Below, one piece after another: positions 53,292 to 61,015 of a DNA stretch of 64,000 nt. The notes under the pieces are model-generated. The model was not told the DNA's origin, ran no database searches, and saw nothing but the letters and a program-made list of their open reading frames with translations. The stretch's first letter is position 1. Every line of letters starts with the position of its first letter. Origin of the DNA: Actinomycetospora termitidis (lineage in GTDB: Bacteria; Actinomycetota; Actinomycetes; Mycobacteriales; Pseudonocardiaceae); assembly GCF_030286555.1 (NCBI RefSeq), contig NZ_JASVWF010000005.1, positions 248,001-312,000 of the forward strand, in the 5' to 3' direction. A program made the position numbers and the translations under genes.

Positions 53292-53879
53292 TCACCTCGT
53301 GATCAGATCGGTGACGGCGAGGAACGCGAGTCCCTCCACCCGGGCGAAGGCGGCGGCGGAGGACGGGGGCACGAGGTCCCCGGTCTCCTCGTCGAGCAGC
53401 GTGCAGGTGACCGCGACGGGCCCGAGGCCGGCGAGCTCCGCGAGCGCCGACGCGGCCTCGGGAGCGCCGGCACGGCCGGGCCGGACGGTGGTGGCCACGA
53501 CGTGCCCGGGCCGGGTCAGGTCGACGGGCCGGCTGCCGGGGTCGGCGAGCACGGCGAGGGTCCGGGCACGGTCGGTCGCGCTGATGCCGGTGGTCACGCC
53601 GTGCGCCGCGTCGAACGGGACCGTCCGCGCGCTCCGCCCCCAGGCCGGGGCGAGGTCGAGCGCGGCGAGGGTCGCCTCCGGCGCGGCCGCCTCCAGGAAG
53701 CCGCTGCCGTAGCGCACGAGGAAGGCGACCGTCGCGGGCTCGATCCCCGCAGCGGCGGCGACGAGCACCGCGCCCTGCGATCCCGCGGACACGACGACGG
53801 GGCGGCCGCGCCGGGTCTCGGCGACCGCGTGGTCGACGAGATCGGGGGCGGCGGGGGGCGCGACGAGGGCGCAGGTCAC
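53292..53879 (-). CDS. Degenerate RibB-like (DHBP synthase fold) protein
   Basis: A 195-residue protein aligning with E. coli RibB over its length: AVAETRRGRPVVVSAG, RYGSG (RHGSG in RibB), FDAAHGVTTGISATDRARTL, DLTRPGHVV and the C-terminal AFARVEGLAFLAVTDL. The RENEGD catalytic loop is missing (SAGSQGAV occupies the place) and the second conserved His (GGHTE in RibB) is absent. Canonical 3,4-dihydroxy-2-butanone 4-phosphate synthesis is therefore unlikely. GTG 53879 is 24 bp past the FMN reductase stop and its own stop overlaps the ALDH ribosome site. Its place in a flavin-monooxygenase operon suggests flavin- or sugar-phosphate-related binding, a hypothesis only. Confidence 0.75.
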   Translation of the reverse strand: MTCALVAPPAAPDLVDHAVAETRRGRPVVVSAGSQGAVLVAAAAGIEPATVAFLVRYGSGFLEAAAPEATLAALDLAPAWGRSARTVPFDAAHGVTTGISATDRARTLAVLADPGSRPVDLTRPGHVVATTVRPGRAGAPEAASALAELAGLGPVAVTCTLLDEETGDLVPPSSAAAFARVEGLAFLAVTDLITR

Positions 53880-53903
53880 GGTGGATCCTTCCGGACGGCG
53901 GGT

Positions 53904-54446
53904 CTAGAGCAGCGGAGCGAGCGCGGTGATGGCGGGCGAGGCGCGCACCGCCGCAGTGAACTCCCCGAAGGCCCGCCCGTGCGCGGCGACGAGGGCGCGG
54001 GCCTCGTCACCCAGGTCGCCGTCGGGGCCGAAGTGGCCGCCGTGCAGGAAGAGCCCGGGCGAGAGGACCTGGGCCGCGAAGAACCCGGCCAGCACGGAGC
54101 GCAGGTCGTCGACGGCGAGGAAGTGCTCCGCGGCGTTGCCGGTGTGCAGGATCGCGGTCGCCTTCCCGCGCAGCGGAGCACGTCGCTCCCCCGTGGCCCC
54201 ACGCTGGGTGTTCTCCAGCAGGGCCTTGACCAGCCCGGACGAGCGGGCGCGGTAGGTCGGGGTGGCGATGACGACGCCGTCGGCGGCCTCGATCGCGCGC
54301 TGCACCTCCTCCGGGTCGGGCCCGTCTCCGAGCTCGATCACGGTCGTCGTGAGGCCGGTGGCGTCGAGGAACGCCGCGAGCGCGGTGGAGCTGCGCCCGC
54401 CCGCGTTCGGCGACCCGCCGATACCGACGACCGTGTGCTGGCTCAC
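53904..54446 (-). CDS. NAD(P)H-dependent FMN reductase (flavodoxin-like)
   Basis: A 180-residue reductase supplying reduced FMN to the partner monooxygenase. It resembles SsuE/MsuE: VVGIGGSPNAGGRSSTALAAF, GVVIATPTYRARSSGLVKALLE, LHTGNAAEHF and a C-terminal LFLHGGHFGPDGDLGDEA. GTG 54446 is supported by TACCGT (54459-54454, minus) exactly 7 nt upstream, with two tandem direct repeats (54481-54495 and 54502-54516) above it. First gene of the operon with the RibB-like and ALDH genes. Confidence 0.88.
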   Translation of the reverse strand: MSQHTVVGIGGSPNAGGRSSTALAAFLDATGLTTTVIELGDGPDPEEVQRAIEAADGVVIATPTYRARSSGLVKALLENTQRGATGERRAPLRGKATAILHTGNAAEHFLAVDDLRSVLAGFFAAQVLSPGLFLHGGHFGPDGDLGDEARALVAAHGRAFGEFTAAVRASPAITALAPLL

Positions 54447-54480
54447 GGCGTCGACGGTAGGCACGGCCCACGCCCCGCCC

Positions 54481-54516
54481 CATCCGCCGTGCGCACCGCG
54501 GCAGCCGATTCACGCA
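54481..54516 (-). promoter_or_regulatory. Candidate AraC operators upstream of the FMN reductase operon
   Basis: On the minus strand TGCGTGAATCGGCTG (54516-54502) and TGCGCACGGCGGATG (54495-54481) form a direct repeat with a 21-bp period. The inner copy ends 21 nt before the -10 box TACCGT (54459-54454). The motif matches TGCGCnnnnCGGaTG at the LLM promoter. Confidence 0.65.
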
Positions 54517-54578
54517 GGCGCCGCACGTTTGCGCGACGATCCCCCTGCGTGCAACCGTGTGTCCCACCACACAATGGC

Positions 54579-55589
54579 GTGATCGAGCAGAAGGTCTCGC
54601 AGGTGAGCCCAGCCGAGGAGCCCCTCGCGGCGCACACGGTGATGAACACCGCCGACGTCGACGAGGCGCAGCACGTCGTGTCGGAGGTCTACGTCCGGCA
54701 CGAGCTCGACTCCCTCGGCGGCCGGCCCCTCGACGCGCGGCTCAACAGCATCGCCTCGGAGCGCCTCACCCTGGGCTACCTGGTGTACGGGGCGCACGCC
54801 GCGCTGGACCTCCCGCCGCTCGAGCACTGTTACCACGTGAACCTGACCCTCTCCGGGCGCACCGAGGTCACCCGCCGTCGGGGGAAGGAGCGGGCGGTCA
54901 CGGAGGGCGGGCGCAGCGGGGCGGTCCTGATCCCCACCGAGGACTCCACCGTGCAGTGGACGCCGGAGGCGACGCAGTTCGCGATGAAGTTCCCGCGCGC
55001 CCCGCTCGAGGAGCACCTCGGCGGCCTGCTGGGGCACCCCATCCACGACGCGCTCGACTTCGACGTCTCGATGGACCTGACGGCGGGTCCCGGGGCGGCG
55101 CTGATGGGCGCGGTCCGGTTCCTGCAGACCGAGATGGACCGGCCGGGTGGGATCGCCGCCGCCCCGCTCGCCCGCGCCCAGCTCGAGACGTACGTGATGA
55201 CCGCGCTGCTGCACGGGGTGCGGCACCAGTACACGAACGAGCTCGTCGCCCCGCGCACCGAGGACCGGCCGGCGCTCGTGCGCCAGACGCAGGACTACAT
55301 CGACGCCCACGCCGGCGAGCCGTTCAGCATCCCGCAGCTCGCACGGCGGATGGGCGTCTCGACGCGGACGCTCCAGGTCACCTTCGCCCGGCACGTCGGC
55401 ATGACGCCGAGCGAGTACGTCCGCGACGTCCGACTGGCGCGCGCGCACGCCGACCTGCTGGCCGCCAACCCGGCCGACAGCTCGGTCACCGAGCTCGCCG
55501 CGGCCTGGGGCTTCCTGCACCAGGGCCGGTTCTCCGAGCAGTACCGCGCGAAGTACGGCCGCCTGCCGTCGCAGACGCTGCGTTCCTGA
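54579..55589 (+). CDS. AraC-family transcriptional regulator
   Basis: A 336-residue activator. The N-terminal AraC_binding_2-type cupin (DVDEAQHVVSEVYVRHELDS, part) is followed by the C-terminal double helix-turn-helix: EPFSIPQLARRMGVSTRTLQ, TFARHVGMTPSEYVRDVRLARA and SVTELAAAWGFLHQGRFSEQ with the final YRAKYGRLPSQTLR. GTG 54579 or GTG 54603 may be the start. It diverges from the FMN reductase operon and is 109 bp upstream of the LLM gene on the same strand. Tandem 21-bp-spaced repeats at both target promoters fit the family's mode of binding. Confidence 0.88.
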   Translation: MIEQKVSQVSPAEEPLAAHTVMNTADVDEAQHVVSEVYVRHELDSLGGRPLDARLNSIASERLTLGYLVYGAHAALDLPPLEHCYHVNLTLSGRTEVTRRRGKERAVTEGGRSGAVLIPTEDSTVQWTPEATQFAMKFPRAPLEEHLGGLLGHPIHDALDFDVSMDLTAGPGAALMGAVRFLQTEMDRPGGIAAAPLARAQLETYVMTALLHGVRHQYTNELVAPRTEDRPALVRQTQDYIDAHAGEPFSIPQLARRMGVSTRTLQVTFARHVGMTPSEYVRDVRLARAHADLLAANPADSSVTELAAAWGFLHQGRFSEQYRAKYGRLPSQTLRS

Positions 55590-55598
55590 CGGGTCGGT

Positions 55599-55662
55599 TG
55601 CGCACTTCGGATGTTCGGCTGCGCCTCACGGATGTCCTCCCCGCCCGGCGCCTTCCTACCGT
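55599..55662 (+). promoter_or_regulatory. AraC operators and promoter of the LLM monooxygenase
   Basis: TGCGCACTTCGGATG (55599-55613) and TGCGCCTCACGGATG (55620-55634) are direct repeats with a 21-bp period. The inner copy ends 22 nt before the -10 box TACCGT (55657-55662), overlapping the place of the -35. The same arrangement occurs at the FMN reductase operon, so one AraC protein probably activates both. Confidence 0.7.
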
Positions 55663-55698
55663 GATCCCGATCACCGACGACGCCGCTGGAGGTCCCCC

Positions 55699-56841
55699 AT
55701 GGTCCAGACGATCACGTACGGCCGCGAGCAGACGCTGCCCCTGGAGCACCCGCGTACCGGGCCGTCGATCTTCAACGACCAGAAGATGAAGCTCGGTCTG
55801 TTCGGCTCGAACTGTTCCGGCGGTCTGTGCATGACCGACGCGCCGACGACCTACGAGATCACCTGGGACCACACCAGGTCCATCGCGCAGAAGGCCGACC
55901 GGCTCGGGATGGAGGCGATGGTCCCGGTCGCGCGGTGGAAGGGCTTCGGCGGCAACGTCAACTTCAACGGCACGAACTTCGAGACGTTCACCTGGGCCGC
56001 CGGCATCGCCGAGGCCACCGAGCAGATCACCGTCTTCACCACCACCCACATCCCGACGGTGCACCCCGTCGTCGCCGCGAACATGGCCGTCACCAACGAC
56101 CACATCGCGAAGGGCCGGTTCGGGATGAACCTGGTGATGGGCTGGTTCACGCCGGAGATGGGGATGTTCAACCCGAAGCAGCTCGAGCACGACGAGCGCT
56201 ACGTCTACGGCGGGGAATGGCTCGAGTTCGTGGAGCGCCTCTGGACCGCGGAGGGTGAATTCGACATCGACGGCACGTACTTCCAGGCGCAGAACCTGGA
56301 GTCCGAGCCGAAGCCGGTCCAGAACCCCAGGCCGGTCCTCATCAACGCCGGCAACTCGAAGTCCGGCACGGACTTCTCCGCGAAGTACGTCGACATCAAC
56401 TTCGCCTCGCTCGACATGGAGAAGATGGCCGACTACACGAAGGACATCAAGCGCAAGGCACGCGAGGACTACCAGCGACAGATCTCGACGATGACCTACG
56501 GGCTGGTCGTCTGCCGGGACACCGAGGCCGAGGCCAAGCGCGACCACCAGCGGATCATCGACGAGGGCGACTGGCCGGGCGCCCGCAACCTCATGTCGAT
56601 CATCGGCATGGAGTCGCAGTCGTTCAACGAGCAGATCGAGAAGTTCCAGGAGCGCTTCATCGCTGGCTGGGCCGGTCAGCCGCTGGTCGGCACGCCGGAG
56701 CAGGTCGTCGAGGGGTTCCAGCAGCTCTCCGACCACGGCATGGAGGGCATGATCATGGGCTTCCTCGACTACAACGAGGAGATCGACCAGTTCGGCGAGC
56801 AGGTCATGCCGCTGATGCGCGAGGCGGGCCTTCGCCACTGA
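55699..56841 (+). CDS. LLM-class flavin-dependent monooxygenase (RutA/SsuD-like)
   Basis: A 380-residue bacterial-luciferase-like monooxygenase that uses reduced FMN and O2. KMKLGLFGSNCSGGLCMT, AVARWKGFGGN-like VARWKGFGGNVNFNGTNFET (part), TTTHIPTVHPVVAANMAV, KGRFGMNLVMGWFTPEMGMF and the end GMEGMIMGFLDYNEEIDQFG are shared in pattern with RutA- and DmoA-type enzymes. The ATG has GGAGG 6 nt upstream in a leader of about 30 nt after TACCGT. It is the likely partner of the FMN reductase in the divergent operon. Substrate unknown: candidates are heterocycles, sulfones or other compounds whose oxygenation releases an aldehyde. Confidence 0.9.
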   Translation: MVQTITYGREQTLPLEHPRTGPSIFNDQKMKLGLFGSNCSGGLCMTDAPTTYEITWDHTRSIAQKADRLGMEAMVPVARWKGFGGNVNFNGTNFETFTWAAGIAEATEQITVFTTTHIPTVHPVVAANMAVTNDHIAKGRFGMNLVMGWFTPEMGMFNPKQLEHDERYVYGGEWLEFVERLWTAEGEFDIDGTYFQAQNLESEPKPVQNPRPVLINAGNSKSGTDFSAKYVDINFASLDMEKMADYTKDIKRKAREDYQRQISTMTYGLVVCRDTEAEAKRDHQRIIDEGDWPGARNLMSIIGMESQSFNEQIEKFQERFIAGWAGQPLVGTPEQVVEGFQQLSDHGMEGMIMGFLDYNEEIDQFGEQVMPLMREAGLRH

Positions 56842-56854
56842 TGTGGGCGGAGCC

Positions 56855-56900
56855 CAGGTGAGCACTTCTTGTCGCCATAACGACAAGAAGTGCTCACCTG
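56855..56900. repeat. Palindromic intergenic repeat, copy 3
   Basis: Perfect 20-bp arms CAGGTGAGCACTTCTTGTCG (56855-56874) and its complement (56881-56900) around a 6-nt loop, 14 bp past the LLM stop. The TGA of the convergent DUF885 gene (56894-56896) lies inside the right arm. Confidence 0.8.
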
Positions 56901-58564
56901 CGAAGCTCACTCACCAGGTCGTCCAGCCCCAGCGAGCCCTGCGCCAGGGCGTCGGCGTGCCAGCGGCGCACGTCGAAGCCGGGGCGGGCGGCGGCCTCGG
57001 CGCGCCCGGCCAACCACGCCCGCTCGCCGAGCTTGTAGCCGATCGCCTGCCCCGGGCCGCCGAGGTAGCGCAGCAGCTCCGAGTCCGCCATCGCGTCGCC
57101 CCGGCCCACGTGCATCCCGAAGAACTCCCGGCCGAGCTCCGGGGTCCACCGCTGCCCGGCGCCGACCGGTGAGTCGGCCGGGACGTCGAGCTCCAGGTGC
57201 ATCCCGAGGTCGATGACGACGCGGACCGCGCGCAGCATCTGCCCCTCCAGGTACCCGAGCCGCGACGCCGGGTCGGCGTGGAAGCCGAGCTCGTCCATCA
57301 GCCGCTCCGCGTACAGGGCCCAGCCCTCGACGTTCGCGCTGACCATGCCGACCGCCGAGGTCTGGAACGTCGACAGCGTCTCCGCGTGCAGCGGCCACGA
57401 CGCGAGCTGCAGGTGGTGGCCGGGGACGCCCTCGTGGTACCAGGTGGAGATCAGGTTCCACATCGGGTAGCGGTCGTCCGGGGTCGCGGGTAGCCACGTG
57501 CGGCCGGGCCGGCTGAAGTCCAGCGTCGGCGGCGTGTAGTACGGCGCGGCGGCGCTCCCGACGGGCGCGAGGCGGGCCTCGACGGCACGGATGGGGCCGG
57601 AGAGGTCGAAGTGGGTGCCGTCGAGCGCGTCGATCGTCGCGTCCATCAGCGCCTGCAGGTGCTCGCGGGCCGCCTCGCCGCCGGAGATCACCTCGCCCTC
57701 GGTCTCGAGGAGGTCCATCGCCTCGCGCGGGGTGGCGCCGGAGCGCACGCGGTCGGCCTCGACGACCATCTCGTCGCGCAGGCGCCGGAACTCCTCCCAG
57801 CCCCAGGCGTAGACCTCGTCGACGTCGATGTCCGCGCCGTTCCAGAAGCGGGTCGCCACGCGGTAGCGGTCCGGGCCGACGGCGTCCGGCGTCCCCTGCG
57901 TGTCCGGCAGGTAGTCCTCCAGCAGCCGGGTCCGCAGCTCCGCCAGCCCACCGGCCGCGGCGGCGGCCCCCTGCTCCAGGTCCTTCCGGACGGCGGGTCC
58001 GACGTCCGCCTCGCGGGCGAAGGCGGAGAACCAGCCGCGCCCGCCGTCGTCGTCGAGCCAGGTCCGCAGCTGCTCGCCCACGCGCGCCACCTGGCGGGGA
58101 GCGGCGAGCAGACCGCGCCGGCGGCCCTCGTCCAGCGAGCGCCAGTAGCCGTCGAGCGCCTCCGGGACACGCGCCATGCGCGCCGCCACGGTGGCCCAGT
58201 CCTCCTCGGTGGCGAGCGGCATCAGCGCGAACGCCATCCGCACCCCGGCGGGCGGCCCGAACAGCTCCTGCACCGCGCGCAGCGGCTCCCCACTCCCGCT
58301 GTACGCGAGCTCGGCCTCCAGCCGCTCGCGCAGGAGCCGGGCGCAGCGGCGCTCATCGGCGTCCGTCGGCTCGGACAAGGCGTCGAGACGGGTCAGGGTC
58401 TCGCGCCGCAGGGCGTCGCCGGCGGCGATCCCGTCGGGCGAGAGGTCGGGCAGCTGGTCCTGCCCCTCGCCCAGGCCGAGTTCGCCCGCGACGATCGGGT
58501 CGAGCGCGGCGAGCCGACGCACGTGGTCGTCGGCGAGGTCTCGAACAGCCCGGCTGGAGTTCAT
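56894..58564 (-). CDS. DUF885 family metallopeptidase-like protein
   Basis: A 556-residue protein. The defining zinc-binding motif appears in WYHEGVPGHHLQL (HExxxGHH), with the companion segment ANVEGWALYAERLMDELGF and ENWN-like features in the N-terminal helical region. DUF885 members are predicted intracellular dipeptidases or carboxypeptidases related to M32-type enzymes. No signal peptide is present. ATG 58564 fits the domain start. It is convergent with the LLM gene (palindrome copy 3) and divergent from the ThDP enzyme at 58621. Confidence 0.88.
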   Translation of the reverse strand: MNSSRAVRDLADDHVRRLAALDPIVAGELGLGEGQDQLPDLSPDGIAAGDALRRETLTRLDALSEPTDADERRCARLLRERLEAELAYSGSGEPLRAVQELFGPPAGVRMAFALMPLATEEDWATVAARMARVPEALDGYWRSLDEGRRRGLLAAPRQVARVGEQLRTWLDDDGGRGWFSAFAREADVGPAVRKDLEQGAAAAAGGLAELRTRLLEDYLPDTQGTPDAVGPDRYRVATRFWNGADIDVDEVYAWGWEEFRRLRDEMVVEADRVRSGATPREAMDLLETEGEVISGGEAAREHLQALMDATIDALDGTHFDLSGPIRAVEARLAPVGSAAAPYYTPPTLDFSRPGRTWLPATPDDRYPMWNLISTWYHEGVPGHHLQLASWPLHAETLSTFQTSAVGMVSANVEGWALYAERLMDELGFHADPASRLGYLEGQMLRAVRVVIDLGMHLELDVPADSPVGAGQRWTPELGREFFGMHVGRGDAMADSELLRYLGGPGQAIGYKLGERAWLAGRAEAAARPGFDVRRWHADALAQGSLGLDDLVSELRR

Positions 58565-58620
58565 CGCCGTGCAGTGTGCCCCCACCCGGGCCGGGGCACT
58601 CAGCGGACGTGTCGACGACG

Positions 58621-60963
58621 ATGCCTGCCGCCAGCACCGACCTCGACACGCTGCGCGAGGTCGAGCAGCGGGTCCTCTGGCTCTCGACCGCGATCGTCGA
58701 CCACGCCAACCGCGTCCGCGAGGCCACCGGCGGGGTGAAGGTGGGCGGGCACCAGGCGTCGTCCGCCTCGATCGTCTCGATCATGACGGCGCTGTGGTTC
58801 GGCACGCTCCGCCCGGAGGACCGGGTCTCGGTCAAGCCGCACGCCTCGCCCGTGCTGCACGCGGTCAACCACCTGCTCGGCCGGCTGGACGCCCGGTACC
58901 TGACGACGCTGCGACAGAAGGGCGGGCTGCAGTCCTACCCGTCGCGCTCCAAGGACCCCGACCCCGTCGACTACTCCACCGGCTCGGTCGGCATCGGCGC
59001 CACCGCCCCGATCTGGGGGGCGATCGCCCGCCGCTACGCCCACGGGCTCGGGACGCGTGCGGGCACGGGTCGGCAGTTCTCGCTGGTCGGCGACGCCGAG
59101 CTGGACGAGGGCGCGGTGTGGGAGGCGGTGCTGGACCCGGTCGTGCGCGAGCTCGGCGAGGTCACCTGGATCGTGGACTTCAACCGACAGTCGCTGGACC
59201 GGGTCGTCCCGGACATCTCCGTGACGCGGCTGCAGGGCCTGTTCGAGGCCGCGGGCTGGCAGGTGATCATCGTCAAGTACGGGCGCCTGCTCACCGACCT
59301 CTACGCCCGCGAGGGCGGGGACGCCCTGCGCCGGCGCATCGACACGATGTCGAACCCGGAGTACCAGCGGCTGCTGCGCTGCACCGCGGCCGAGCTGCGC
59401 GAGCGGTTGCCGCAGGCGTCGGAGGACTTTCCCGACGACGGCCGTCTGGTCGCGTCCCTGCTGGAAGCACTCGACGACGACGCCGTCCACGCCGCCATCC
59501 GCAATCTCGGCGGCCACGACCTCGGCGCCCTGCTCGACGCCTACGCCCGCATCGACGACACCCGACCCACGGTGATCTTCGCCTACACCGTCAAGGGCTA
59601 CGCGCTCCCGACCCAGGGGCACCCCCAGAACCACTCCTCGCTGCTCACCGAGGAGCAGATGCGCGAGCTCGCGGCCTGGGCGGGCACGGACCTGGACGAG
59701 CCGTGGACTCCCCTGCCGCCGGACTCGGACGCGGCCCGGCTCTGCGCCGAAGCGGCAGAGCGCCTCGCGCGCCCGGACGAGACCGAGCGCGCCGGCTCGC
59801 GGCCCGCGAGCCAGGACCACGGGCCGGACCTCCCGGAGATCCCGACCGACGTCGGTCGCACCCCGTCCGGCACCGGCACGACGCAGCAGGCCCTCGGTCG
59901 GGCCCTGCTCGACCTCACCCGCTCCGCGCCCGAGGCCGCCCGCCGGGTCGTCACCTGCTCCCCCGACGTCGCCAGCTCGACCAACCTCGGCGGCTGGCTG
60001 AACAAGGTCGGCACCTGGTCGCCGCGGGAACGTCGCGACTGGTTCGAGGACGACGCCGAGACGATCCTGCACTGGAAGGAGCGCCCCACCGGTCGCCACA
60101 TCGAGCTGGGGATCGCCGAGACCAACCTCGTCGGGCTGCTCGGCGAGCTCGGGGCGACGTGGTCACGCTGGGGCGAGCCGCTGCTGCCGATCGGGGTGCT
60201 CTACGACCCCTTCGTCGCGCGGGCCCTCGAGCCGTGGGCGTTCGGGATGTACGCCGGCGGGCAGTCGATCCTGGTCGGCACACCGAGCGGGGTCTCGCTC
60301 GCCCCGGAGGGCGGCGCGCACCAGTCGATCACCACCCCGTCGATCGGGCTCGAACAGCCCGGCTGTGTCGCCTTCGAACCTGCCTTCGCGGTCGAGGTGA
60401 CGTGGTGCCTGCTCGACGGGCTCGGACGGCTCGGTCGCCCCGACGGGTCGTCGACGTACCTGCGGCTCTCCACCCGGCCGATCGACCAGTCCCTCGCCGC
60501 CGTGCCCGAGGACCCGGCCGCACGCGAACGCCGCCGTCGTCAGGTGGTCGGCGGCGGGTACCTGTTGCGACGCAGCGAGCGGCGGCCGCAGGTGACGATC
60601 GCGGCCACGGGGGCGGTCGTCCCGCAGGCGCTGGACGCCGCACAGCGGTTGGACGCGCTCGGGCACCCGGCCGACGTCGTCGTCGTGACCAGCGGGGACC
60701 TGCTGTTCCGGGCCCTCGACACCGGTGACCGGGCGGTGCTCGACGCGGCGCTGCCGGCCGACCGGGCCGCCCCGCTCGTGACGGTGCTCGACGGGCACCC
60801 GCACACGCTGGCGTTCCTCGCCGGGGTGCACCGGGTGCCGGCGAAGCACCTCGGCGTGCGGACCTTCGGCCAGTCCTCCGACCTCGCGGACGCCTACGCC
60901 GTGCACGGCATCGACGCCGACGGGATCGTGACGGCGGGTCTGGATGTGGCTGACGCCAGGTGA
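58621..60963 (+). CDS. Transketolase-like / pyruvate dehydrogenase E1-like ThDP enzyme
   Basis: A 780-residue fusion of the two transketolase-type domains. The ThDP motif is GDAELDEGAVWEAV ending IVDFNRQ (GDxxLxEG...NRQ), as in AceE. N-terminal GGHQASSAS, SRSKDPDPVDYSTGSVGIG and VKGYALPTQGHPQNHSSLL are E1-like; the C-terminal pyrimidine-binding domain has the Glu in HIELGIAETN. It is shorter than AceE (about 890-920) and lacks a lipoyl-linked partner nearby, so the acceptor is unknown; the family is often annotated transketolase-like. ATG 58621 is used (GTG 58609 possible). Its stop lies in palindrome copy 4. Confidence 0.85.
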   Translation: MPAASTDLDTLREVEQRVLWLSTAIVDHANRVREATGGVKVGGHQASSASIVSIMTALWFGTLRPEDRVSVKPHASPVLHAVNHLLGRLDARYLTTLRQKGGLQSYPSRSKDPDPVDYSTGSVGIGATAPIWGAIARRYAHGLGTRAGTGRQFSLVGDAELDEGAVWEAVLDPVVRELGEVTWIVDFNRQSLDRVVPDISVTRLQGLFEAAGWQVIIVKYGRLLTDLYAREGGDALRRRIDTMSNPEYQRLLRCTAAELRERLPQASEDFPDDGRLVASLLEALDDDAVHAAIRNLGGHDLGALLDAYARIDDTRPTVIFAYTVKGYALPTQGHPQNHSSLLTEEQMRELAAWAGTDLDEPWTPLPPDSDAARLCAEAAERLARPDETERAGSRPASQDHGPDLPEIPTDVGRTPSGTGTTQQALGRALLDLTRSAPEAARRVVTCSPDVASSTNLGGWLNKVGTWSPRERRDWFEDDAETILHWKERPTGRHIELGIAETNLVGLLGELGATWSRWGEPLLPIGVLYDPFVARALEPWAFGMYAGGQSILVGTPSGVSLAPEGGAHQSITTPSIGLEQPGCVAFEPAFAVEVTWCLLDGLGRLGRPDGSSTYLRLSTRPIDQSLAAVPEDPAARERRRRQVVGGGYLLRRSERRPQVTIAATGAVVPQALDAAQRLDALGHPADVVVVTSGDLLFRALDTGDRAVLDAALPADRAAPLVTVLDGHPHTLAFLAGVHRVPAKHLGVRTFGQSSDLADAYAVHGIDADGIVTAGLDVADAR

Positions 60964-61003
60964 GCACTTGGTGCGGCTATAGCCGCAACAGGTGCTCACC
61001 TGG
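60956..61003. repeat. Palindromic intergenic repeat, copy 4
   Basis: Arms of 24 bp with two mismatches: the left half begins CCAGGTGAGCACTTGGTGCG and the right half ends GGTGCTCACCTGG; the centre reads GCTA/TAGC. It lies between convergent ThDP-enzyme genes and contains the TGA of the left gene. The middle differs from copies 1-3 in a compensated way, keeping the stem. Confidence 0.8.
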
Positions 61004-61015
61004 GCGCATCCCACA

